Part shown: piece by piece, positions 56,060 to 64,000 of the stretch
Layout of the letters: each line of letters starts with the position of its first letter
How positions within the stretch are numbered: the stretch's first letter is position 1
Assembly: GCF_052857255.1 (NCBI RefSeq)
Contig: NC_135505.1
Location: forward strand, 52,675,507-52,739,506
Origin: Amblyomma americanum
Taxonomy: Eukaryota > Arthropoda > Arachnida > Ixodida > Ixodidae
Direction of reading: 5' to 3'
DNA length: 64,000 nt
Notes under the pieces: model-generated
Database searches by the model: none
What the model saw: only the letters and a program-made list of their open reading frames with translations
What the model was told of the DNA's origin: nothing
Made by a program: the position numbers and the translations under genes

Positions 56060-56830
56060 ATACTATTCACAGCAGACTTAAATCGCATATGTTTGTTACC
56101 TCGATGATGTCGTCTTTTCTAGAGAGTTTGCATCCCGCCTGATTCACCTCAAACGAATCCTGCAATGTTTGACAGACCTCGGCCTGCAATTGAACTAACT
56201 GGAAATAACCATAACCGTATTCCTGCGCATCGTGTCCTTGTATTATGAGGTTGCACTGGTACAGCGCTGTGGAAGGACCTCTTCTGAGTCAGTATGCCAT
56301 TTGGCGTCAACAGACAGGAAGGCAGATTATACTGGACTTCACTATGGAAATGGTTGCCTCCGCGCTCATTTACACTTGGACTGCCCGTTTCGGCGTGCCT
56401 GAGGAGATCACCACCGACTGAGGCCGCCATCTCGAGTTCGCACTTAACGCTAGTTTACCCAGCTTCTCGGCATCACCCTCCTCAAAACTACAGCTTACCG
56501 CCGACAAGCCAACAGTTCGGTCAAGAGGTTACACCATCAGCCGAAGGCATCGCTAATGGGTTACAACCTTCCAGTGCATTGGGCCGCCACTTCCTTGACA
56601 GTTGTCCTTTTAGATCTTAATACGGCCATCAAGGGAGATCTCGGATGTGCCCCGTCTAATCTCGTTTATGGCGCATCGTTGCGTCTACCGACTGATTTCG
56701 TGTGCCTGCCTGCCCAAAGTGTTGTCGGTCCTGTCCGGGCATACTTTATGTTGAACGTCTAATCGCTCTCCTGTCCCGTATCTCCGCCCGTCCGATGCGT
56801 GCTCACGAATGCAAGCTGACCTTGGTGCAC
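56060..56830 (+). pseudogene. Second Gypsy lineage: RT scrap joined to integrase, decayed
   Basis: 56092-56205 gives VCYLDDVVFSREFASRLIHL and ILQCLTDLGLQL (RT palm). After a gap, 56345 onward gives MEMVASALIYTWTARFGVPE, EITTD then a stop, and later SNLVYGASLRLPTDFV, the integrase core and the post-catalytic LVYG.TLRLP block common in Gypsy/mag-like elements. The second-half motifs differ from the 41.2-kb family. The RT-to-integrase jump is an internal deletion. Confidence 0.65.
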
Positions 56831-56904
56831 CGCGATTTGTCACAGCGCCTGTGTCTTGTTATGGGCAGATTGTGCTCGCCATCTGCTTCTGGCACCCTAT
56901 ATTG

Positions 56905-57348
56905 GTATTTGAAAAAACAGCGCACCTTTAGACACGGACAGAGGCAGATATAACGACACAGCGCGGACTTCAACTAGTTCTTTATTGCAGAGTGACACAA
57001 TATATATACGAAAAGTGGGCGGGAATACATGGGAAGCAGCTGCTATGTTTGCACGCAACAGAAAGATAACTGAGGAGAAAAGACACGAGGTGATAAAGTG
57101 CAACTAGGTGTGTATAAAAGGTAAGGGCTGGTAGAGGATGGCACCGAAAGGCAGTAACAGAATGACAAATGACAATGCGAAAAAAACATGAAAAAATAAG
57201 AAAAGATATAGTAAAAGCCAGGAGGGCATTTCAAGCAGAATGAAGATAAGATGCATTAAAAGGCCCAAACCAGGCCGTTAAAAACAAAGACAATTTAAAT
57301 CCACTAAAAGAGCAAAAAAAAGCATAAAACAGGGGGAAAATTCGATGC
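56905..57348 (-). repeat. PLE terminal repeat, left arm of a 445-bp inverted repeat
   Basis: The reverse complement of this segment matches 57609-58053 nearly base for base from AAGGTGCGCTGTTTTTTC at the outer end to GCATCGAATTTTCC at the inner end. It carries AATAAAGAACTAGTTGAAGT read on the minus strand, typical of Penelope-like terminal repeats. Confidence 0.85.
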
Positions 57349-57608
57349 TGTGCATTCGATGATGTGCATTCTTCGCAAGAACAGTGCATTCATGAAAAAA
57401 GTGCTCACAAGAACGGGAGGGGCATTTAAAGCAGTGGACTCCCAGGTTTCTCTTAGCAGTGTTGTAGACATAATTTGAATGCTCCATAAGGCTGTGTGAG
57501 CCCACCATCGATAGCTCTAACCAAACGGGAATTAGATTATTTGAACCAGGTTTCCTTGGAGTAATTAGGCAGTCTTTTCTTAACCTCGATGTCGTTCTGG
57601 CCCTTTTG
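57349..57608 (-). pseudogene. PLE endonuclease fragment between inverted arms
   Basis: The minus frame reads MEHSNYVYNTAKRNLGVHCF, KCPSRSCEHFFHECTVLAKN and AHHRMHSIEF. CTVLAKNAHHR is a PLE endonuclease C-terminal block. This places the left arm as the true 3' terminal repeat of a minus-strand, 5'-truncated PLE, and the right arm as the extra inverted copy. Confidence 0.6.
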
Positions 57609-58053
57609 GCATCGAATTTTCCTCCTGTTTTATGCTTTTTTGGCTCTTTTAGTCGATTTTAATTGTATTTGTTTTTAACGGCCTGGTTTGGGCCTTTTAA
57701 TGCATTTTATCTTCATTCTGCCTAAAATGCCCTCTTGTCCTTTACTATATTTGTTCTTATTTTTTCATGTTGTTATCGCATTGTCATTTGTCATTCTGTT
57801 ACTGCCTTTCGGTGCCATCCTCTACCAGCCCTTACCTTTTATACACTCCCTAGGTGCACTTTATCACCTCGTGTCTTTTCACCTCAGTTATCCTTATGTT
57901 GCGTGCAAACATAGCAGCTGCTTCCCATGTATTCCCGCCCACTTTCGTGTATATATTTTGTAACTCGGCAATAAAGAACTAGTTGATGTCAGCGCTGGTG
58001 TCGTTATATCTGCCTCAGTCCGTGTCTTAAGGTGCGCTGTTTTTTCCAAATAT
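57609..58053 (+). repeat. PLE terminal repeat, right arm of the inverted repeat
   Basis: Contains CAATAAAGAACTAGTTGATG, GTCAGCGCTGGTGTCGTTAT and AAGGTGCGCTGTTTTTTCCA, then ATGAGCTACCAAGTAGCCCG. This resembles the ending ATGTACCAACTAGCTC of the PLE at 60410. Confidence 0.85.
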
Positions 58054-58304
58054 GAGCTACCAAGTAGCCCGTTTGGCCACCCTTGCACCCTATACTGGGC
58101 CCCATCTCGTCGTCAGCGGGGCGACAAAATTTAAGCGCCATTTGTCAACAGTTACGACACAGTAACTCAACCAGCTAAAGCTTGCCCACATCGCCAAAAC
58201 CGTGCTTCCTTCATCGGCTGCACTCTTCTCTTTCCACTTTTTCTCAACAAGACATCTCCCTGCCCTCTTTTACGTAGCGGAAATACTTTGATGCGACGAC
58301 TCTC

Positions 58305-58520
58305 TCTCCTGAGGGGGAGTGCTTGTGGTGGCGCGTTAGCGCCGTGAGGTGAAGACGTAAAAGAAGGGGCTCGCAGCGGCTGGAATAAACCGGTTTGGCT
58401 GCAGTTGTTGTGGAAGCAATACCTTCTGGTGTAGCAGAGCAGCCAGCCAGCTGGATCAGAGCTGTGAAGAAGACAACGGCGAAGTGCAAGGAATGTTAGA
58501 AGACCTAGCATTTGGCTTGA
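58305..58520 (+). repeat. Possible LTR fragment
   Basis: A purine run CTGAGGGGGAG precedes TGCTTGTGGTGGCGCGTTAG, and AATAAA follows at about 58383 in a GC-rich segment unlike its AT-rich flanks. This looks like a polypurine tract plus the start of an LTR, but no internal coding region or second LTR supports it. Span 58054-58304 holds nothing recognised. Confidence 0.25.
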
Positions 58521-59869
58521 ACCGTTGTTGGACGCATCAGAATATATAGATTAAACTTGACCAGAACCCCTACTTACTCATTGAGTGTAAGACAGGAGAA
58601 TCTTGTGCTATGCTTTTTAGGTTCTAAAGAGGCAGTAAAACTTCTCAGTGAGGTATGTAACTTGATCCTTTAGATTCAGCACTTGAAGAATGAAGTGTGA
58701 ATATTTGCACAGCATGATGGATGCAGGTCCCAAGCAGACACAAGAGCGAAGATAACACGGCACAAATACTTTTTGCAGCTGAAGCTTCAGAAAAATTTTC
58801 TAACAATCAAACAACTGTAGCAGAGCTAAGAAAAAAGAAAAATCGTAGCAGTAAAAAGTAGGAGGGCCACAGAAATTAGCTTGCACTTGTCATAAAGTAG
58901 GTTCGAGTAGTACGAACAGAAGATCGGACGTGTTGGGGTCAGGATGAAGTAGTATTAATAAACCGTAACTTCTCTGAGCTGCATGATAGCTGCCCTCTAC
59001 ATAAAAGCGTTCTTTTGCTTTCTTTCTCGTTGTAAAGTTGATTGCACTTTTGCAGGCTGAATGACATTTTGCCCTGTTATCTTTGTGCAAATTTTTCTGT
59101 CCAATAGAAATTTCCAAACTCTGTCATCCTTTTGGTGTGTTCATGTCCTTGCTTAGCATAGCCTCTGAAAGTTTCATAAGTGTATGCTTTCTAAAGTAAT
59201 ATCCTGTATGTGTGTTCATTGTAGTGTTGCATCAGCAGGTTCTTTTAGATCCTAGGGTGTGGGGTAAAGAGTACATATTTAACCGTTTGTAAGGCAGCTC
59301 AGCCCTCCAAGTATGGCCTGCTTCCTGTGTTACGTGTTTTGTTTTGTGACATGCTGAATAAGTGTTACGCATCTGATAGCCAAGATACTTTTTACACAAA
59401 GACTCACAGGCGACTGGTGCTATGGAGCACGTGTCTTATTGTGTGAAAGTTGTTTATATTATTGCAGTGCAGAAAGTTGATGACAAAAGACAAACGAGAG
59501 GCAACACAAGTATTCTCAGTCGAAGATGCTCTGGAAAAAGCAATATATCAAGTAAAAATAATTAAAGAAGTAATGGGCCAAAAGAACAACAATTTGAGAC
59601 AAAAAAGCACAACTAATACCAGGTGTGGAACTCTAGGCTGCAGTGTTTGCAAACGGTTAGGGAAGCCTATCTTGTTCCATCTCTTTATAAAAGGTCGGCA
59701 AACACTTAGATTTTACTTTTTATTTATTTGGTCAGTGGTTTGCCCCTAAAGGCTCTTTTTCAAGGGTATCACGTGAGGGGGTTAGTGTAAAGGACGTATA
59801 ATGATCAAGAACAGGAACAAAAAGTATTGTTCACCTTCTAAAAGGCTTCTGCTCTGCAAGTGCGATCAT
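58521..59869. other. No recognisable gene; one unassigned open frame
   Basis: The plus frame beginning after TTTATATTATTGCAG at 59465 reads MTKDKREATQVFSVEDALEK, AIYQVKIIKEVMGQKNNNLR and RCGTLGCSVCKRLGKP before ending at 59749. The charged, Cys-pair-containing sequence and the preceding acceptor look exon-like, but I cannot name the family. Confidence 0.3.
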
Positions 59870-60409
59870 CATCCTCACCAACATTTATTGATCTCTTAAG
59901 AACCCTTCACAGGGTATTACATAAGGGGGCGACGTAGGGAGGACATTACAAGAACAAAGCCAAAGAGGTTGAAAAAAGAAAAACAAATCTACTAAAACAT
60001 ATATATAAACATACAATGAGGGCAATTAGGACAACGAATAAAATCAGTAACATCAAATGAGAACACAATTAAAACAGTTACTGAAAAATCAATCGAGTAG
60101 AGAAGCGGATTTACAAACGAGTTGCCCAAGCGCATCAAACTAAGGGCGAGAAAAGAAATATAGACAAATTTAATGTTCAGAGACAGGCAGTAACCGGTCT
60201 TTGAACTTAACAAAGTCACTCTCCATAAAAGTAGAATCTGGAAATTCATTCCAATCCAGCATTGCAATTGGCAGAAATGAGTTAGTAAAAGCAGATGTTG
60301 ATCCATGCCGGCGCTGTATACTTAGCTATTGAATAAGCGTCGAGATGAACATGCTGGTGGGTGAAATAAAGATTGGCGCAGATGCGTGAAATGAAAAAAT
60401 ATCTTGTGA
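59870..60409 (-). pseudogene. CR1-like LINE C-terminus and 3' UTR (left part of a split element)
   Basis: The minus strand reads SQDIFSFHASAPIFIS, RRHGSTSAFTNSFLPIAMLD, WNEFPDSTFMESDFVKFKDR, the C-terminal block of CR1-like LINEs, followed by an A-rich 3' UTR. It ends near 59870 with CAATAAATGTTGGTGAGG. It is the continuation of the LINE at 63679-64000; a PLE separates the two. Confidence 0.75.
60399..60409. repeat. Left target-site duplication of the PLE
   Basis: ATATCTTGTGA, repeated exactly at 63679-63689. Confidence 0.85.
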
Positions 60410-60444
60410 TTTTAACACTTTGAAAAGCGCTGCGAAAGGGGTCA

Positions 60445-60925
60445 CCAAGACACACAAGGCTACGCCAACATAATTTGTCTTTAAAGGGGGCTCCTTCTTC
60501 TAGCTTGGCCATGCATTACAGAGACTGCGAACTTGACAATTCGAACCCGTTGGACAAAAATGAATTTGTACCTCGTTTAAATAGTACAAAAATTCTGTAT
60601 AGGCATTCCAATCAACTAACAAGGGAATAATCTGAGGGATTTCATAGTCACAAAAACCGCGACATGTGCGCCAGCACACCATCTGTTGTAATCAATGAAT
60701 GTGAAATTCGGTATCTTGACTCAACACAGTGATTCGTGTTGTCATTTTGGGGGCAGGCGCATGCGCTGCTGGCTGGCTTGTGAGAGCTATTAAAACTTGC
60801 TTTTCTTCCAATAAACTTCAGTCGATATTAGCGCTTGTCCTTCGTTTTCTTCCTTTCTTTTCGTGTCCCCTGTCGCAGCGCTTTTAAAAGTTAAAATGAT
60901 GTACCAACTAGCTCAATTATTCGTG
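60445..60925 (+). repeat. PLE terminal repeat, 5' copy
   Basis: Direct copy of 63197-63678, sharing CAAGGCTACGCCAACATAAT, CATTACAGAGACTGCGAACT, ATTCTGTATAGGCATTCCAA, GGGGGCAGGCGCATGCGCTG, AGCGCTTGTCCTTCGTTTTC and CAACTAGCTCAATTAT. It therefore includes a truncated piece of endonuclease coding sequence, as PLE terminal repeats can. Confidence 0.88.
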
Positions 60926-61355
60926 TTACTCCAGTTTATTTCTAGTACAATGAGCCCTGTTCTATGTTCTAATCAGGCTCCTCTTGACAACCAGGCAGCT
61001 CAGGACTCCCTTATAGCGGTTTCTGCGTTCAAAGCATGGATGGCATCCTGGCATGCCAGACGTTCACTGTGCCAGGTGAAGTACAGCTGATGTGCGGTGA
61101 CGTGCTTCCGTAAAAAAGCCACAGTAGCAGGATTTGCCGGATATTGTCTTCGGAGTGGTGGCGACAGCATCGATTCTAGATGGATTGCCTCTGGGTGGCT
61201 TGCGGCAGAGAACGGCAACGTGTGCGGTGCTTCCGCGAATAGTGCGAGCAGGCAAAAAAGCACACAGTGTACTTGTGGTATTCCGCTCGCCCATGGCTAC
61301 CTGGAAAAGGGACGTCGACGAATTCCGAAGGCAAGCTTTTGGTCTTGGGCAACCA
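60926..61355 (+). other. PLE leader and possible ORF start
   Basis: Between the 5' terminal repeat and the foldback element no full domain is recognised. A frame near 61290-61350 reads MATWKRDVDEFRRQAFGLGQ and may be the ORF's N-terminal part before the foldback insertion. Confidence 0.35.
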
Positions 61356-61474
61356 CCCAAGCAGCACAAGTAATTGGCCCAACATTGGAACTGTATTGGC
61401 AAAGGTTGCCCTACAAAGGACCAGGATGGGACCGTCCTGTTGCAATATTGGGCCGATGACCTGTGCTGCTTGGG
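61356..61474. mobile_element. 119-bp foldback (MITE-like) element, copy 2
   Basis: Ends CCCAAGCAGCACAAGTAATT and, reverse complemented, CCCAAGCAGCACAGGTCATC, both continuing into GGCCCAA.ATTG. Nearly identical to 6040-6157. It interrupts the PLE coding region, so it moved after that PLE arose. Confidence 0.78.
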
Positions 61475-62937
61475 CAGGAAGTACCTGAAAAGTTTCAGAA
61501 GATCCTCGAACTAGGTCCGAAATTTTGTTTCCAACCATCCCTCAAAAAAGAAGAGAAGATGACGCTGGGAAGGTTGATCTCGCGTCAAGCACGAAAAGAA
61601 GAGCAAGAAAGGTGCGTTGTGGATTGTGTGAATGCCTTGAAAGAGACTGAGCGGGGGTGGGATAGTAACTGGTGTTTTGCTCCTTTGGTAAACTTCCTTA
61701 CAACAGAAAAACTACGTGTGGTTGTTTCGGATAAAGAAGGGCATTTTGTTACATTGCCGGAAAAGCTTTTTCAGGAAAAGGCGAGACATGCCGTTACAAA
61801 AAACTTTAAACCTATGCACACCAGTGCTTCGAAGCAAAAATGAGAAGCATTACGGTTGTTGGGTGAACTGAATTTGGAAAGCCTGCGTCAGTCTGTTTTA
61901 AAAGCGGAGAAACATTTTTTGTAAGTATTTTTTTCAGCAAAAACTCATGAAACCGGTATTCCTTTTCGATGTATTGTTACTGAACGTGCCACTTTGCAAT
62001 ATGTTGTTTCAAGCTTTTTGCAGAGTAGCTTATGTTCACTTTCAATTGAAAACCCATTTCTTGTTTCTGATTCATTGGCTGTTGTGGAATATTTGAAGCA
62101 CAATAACACGGGCTTGGGCGGTGTGTTTAGCGTTGATGTACCGGACCTATTTTACTCATTACCTCATGACAAGCTCCTCCAGCGTGTTAATAGATCTATA
62201 ATATAAGATAATGAACAAGCATTCATTTATAAGTATGGGGTATCTTTGGGGTCTTTTTTTGGAGCTTCTGTCTTTTTATTTAAAATCCACCTTTATTGCT
62301 TGCGAAGGAAAACTGTTCATTCAAAGAAGTGGGGTGTGCATTGGATCAAAGGTGGCCCCTGTGCTAAGCAGTATTTTTTTTTCCTATGTTGACAGAGCTA
62401 TAAAGGTTAATTTAGGTGACACTGCAAAACACGTCTTCCGGTATGTCGATGATTGTTTGGTTTTTGTTAAAAGCGGTTACTTTAGGAGACTAGTAGAGGA
62501 AATCTTAAAAACTTTTGTCGGCAATAGTTATGGTTTAAAATTTACCTTTGAAACCCCGGACAACAATCAGCTACAGTTCTTGGATATCATACCGGAACTA
62601 AAACTGGATCACGTTTGTTGGTCTTTTACACAGCGTTCGGAGAAGCCTTTGCTTAGTTTCCACTCGGGGCTGAATTCCCCGAGTGGAAACGTAAATTTAA
62701 AGCTGGTAAAGTGCGGCATAGCTGTGTCGTGCTTAGGATCAGCAATTGCTGAGTCGTGTGTTCACGCTATTAAGTTTCAAGCAGCAGCATGTCCAGAGGC
62801 TGAAGTCAGCAGGTTTCTCTAATGACGTGATTACACTAGCCTGCAATAAAGTCGTGAATAAGCTTATGTCATGTGGAAAACCAGATTCACCAGAGTATTC
62901 CTGTAACGAGAATAAAAAATGTGCAGTAATTCCGTAG
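61475..62937 (+). pseudogene. PLE reverse transcriptase, frame-broken
   Basis: Blocks in order: FQKILELGPKFCFQPSLKKE, EEQERCVVDCVNALKE, LRVVVSDKEGHFVTLPEKLF, KARHAVTKNFKP (to a stop at 61843), then KTHETGIPFRCIVTERATLQ, VVSSFLQSSLCSLSIENPFL, FSVDVPDLFYSLPHDKLLQR (to 62206). The frame 62211-62822 carries FLELLSFYLKSTFIACEGKL, FIQRSGVCIGSKVAPVLSSI and HVFRYVDDCLVFVKSG with catalytic YVDD at about 62442-62453. A last shift leads to FKQQHVQRLKSAGF. These are Penelope RT signatures, related to telomerase RT. At least three breaks make it inactive, though the catalytic core is conserved. Confidence 0.85.
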
Positions 62938-63470
62938 ATTCACAGATTATCCCACCGTCTAAAACACGTAGGCACTAGATATGGCGTAAGGGTGCTGTTG
63001 TCAGCTCCCCAAAAACTTGGAAAATTTTGTGTTTTGGTCGATAGGAGAGACAGATTAGAAAAACAAAAGAAAATAAAATACAGTGCAATATAAAACATGA
63101 GTTGCTGTTTGCACCTTGTGCCGAGGGAGTGGTATATGAAGTACCGTTCACATGCGGCTAGAGTTATATAGGCCAAACTGGTAAATATATAAACACAAGG
63201 CTACGCCAACATAATTCGTCTTTAAGTGGGGCTCCTTTCTCTAATTTGGCCGTGCATTACAGAGACTGCGAACTTAACAATTCTAACCCGTTGGCCAAGA
63301 ATGCATGTTTACCTGTGTTCAATAGTATAAAAATTCTGTATAGGCATTCCAATCAGCTAACAAGAGAATTATCTGAGGCATTTCCTATTCACAAAAACCC
63401 CGACATGTGCGTCAGCACACCAGCAGTTGTAATCAATGAATGCGGAATTTGGTATCTTAACTCAACATAG
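62938..63470 (+). pseudogene. PLE linker and GIY-YIG endonuclease
   Basis: In shifting frames: IHRLSHRLKHVGTRYGVRVL, LSAPQKLGKFC, HLVPREWYMKYRSHAA, then SYIGQTGKYINTRLRQH (GIY-YIG-type core, about 63162-63212). An open stretch follows with LAVHYRDCELNNSNPLAKNA, SIKILYRHSNQLTRELSEAF and DMCVSTPAVVINECGIWYLN, stop near 63468. Penelope elements use this nuclease for integration. Early frame breaks suggest inactivity. Confidence 0.82.
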
Positions 63471-63678
63471 TGACTCGATTTGTCATTTTGGGGGCAGGCG
63501 CATGCGCTGCTGGGTGGCTTGATTGAGCTATTTAATCTTGTGTGTTTTTTCGAATAAACCTCAGTTGATAGTAGCGCTTGTCCTTCGTTTTCGTTCTTTC
63601 TGTTGGTGTCCCCTGTCGCAGCGCTTTTGAAAGTGTTAAAATGATGTATCAACTAGCTCAATTATCCGTGTTACTTCA
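63197..63678 (+). repeat. PLE terminal repeat, 3' copy
   Basis: Direct copy of 60445-60925 overlapping the endonuclease end. It carries AATAAA at about 63553 and ends right before the target duplication. Confidence 0.88.
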
Positions 63679-64000
63679 ATATCTTGTGAAAGAGGCATAG
63701 TCGTGATATCTTGCGGCGAAAGACCAATGAGCGGAGATCCAGTGATAATTTCATACTGCTCATACTGATTTTGTAGTCGTATATTGAAGATATAAAGCGA
63801 GCGGCGCGGTTCTGCACAAATTCTAAAGAGTTGATAAGATAAGTTTGATGTGGACACCACAATGCGCATGCGTATTCGACTTTGGATTGTAGGAAGGTTT
63901 CATATGCCTGTTTACGGACGGCCAGGGGCGACAGCGACAATGTTCTTCGAATAAAGTCCAGTGTTCTGGAGCACTCAGCGACCAGTTTAATGATATGCTC
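63679..64000 (-). pseudogene. CR1-like LINE RT C-terminal region (right part of a split element), runs off right edge
   Basis: The minus frame from 63940 reads AVRKQAYETFLQSKVEYACA, LWCPHQTYLINSLEFVQNRA, ARFISSIYDYKISMSSMKLS and RRKISRLCLFHKIL, then meets the PLE at the duplicated ATATCTTGTGA. The same protein continues as SQDIF... left of the PLE. The element's palm and endonuclease would lie beyond 64000. Confidence 0.82.

Larger units (their letters stand above)
60410..63678 (+). mobile_element. Penelope-like element inserted in a LINE
   Basis: A 3.27-kb unit lies between the 11-bp duplications. It begins with about 40 bp of inverted terminal sequence (TTTTAACACTTTGAAAAGCG, the reverse complement of the right end). 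A 5' terminal repeat (about 60445-60925) follows, then a leader, a decayed RT/endonuclease ORF, and a direct 3' copy of the terminal repeat (about 63197-63678). Partial tandem terminal repeats plus a short inverted end are characteristic of Penelope. A 119-bp foldback element sits inside the N-terminal coding region. Confidence 0.88.

Overview
This window looks like repeat-rich intergenic and intronic DNA from an arthropod, most likely a hard tick (Ixodidae). The reasons are a dense population of tRNA-derived SINEs of the type common in ticks, several LINE clades, Penelope-like elements (PLEs), Ty3/Gypsy elements, and long (TA)n, (GA)n and (GT)n tracts. Genes are exon-sized pieces with AG/GT splice signals. 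No bacterial or organellar features were seen. The species assignment is inference.

Layout. 0-9 kb: the 5' part of a LINE whose ORF1 starts with a 2A-like peptide, a stray RT fragment, an RTE-type LINE, a 118-bp foldback element and a SINE. 9.1-12.1 kb: a minus-strand Gypsy element whose polymerase core is deleted. 12-21 kb: SINEs, a diverged 163-bp tandem array, a poly-C tract and other repeats. 21.8-26.5 kb: a probable two-exon gene for a secreted TIL-type cysteine-rich protein (signal-peptide exon, 3.75-kb intron, cysteine exon). A 1.1-kb direct duplicate of the second exon region lies at 34.4-35.5 kb and is damaged. 27-34 kb: fragments of four LINEs, one interrupted by a SINE, then microsatellites and PLE ends.

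35.7-49.7 kb: the most informative region. Nine dispersed plus-strand segments together match a THAP-domain, transposase-like protein. Splice phases agree between most neighbouring segments. The copy is broken by two in-frame stops, two indels, two altered splice sites, and lost zinc ligands. A 5'-truncated Gypsy element (41.2-43.9 kb, intact RT/RNase H/integrase frame and 3' LTR) sits directly in the exon with the first catalytic-type Asp motif, and host and Gypsy frames are fused in phase. An I/Jockey-type LINE follows it.

50-64 kb: PLE ends, CACTCA-type simple repeats, two SINEs with clear target-site duplications, two decayed Gypsy copies, and a 445-bp inverted repeat built from PLE terminal sequence. 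At the right edge is a nested structure: a CR1-like LINE holds a PLE flanked by an 11-bp target-site duplication, and that PLE holds a second copy of the foldback element.

The only candidate for a live host gene is the TIL protein at 21.8-26.0 kb. Everything else with coding character is transposon-derived or decayed.
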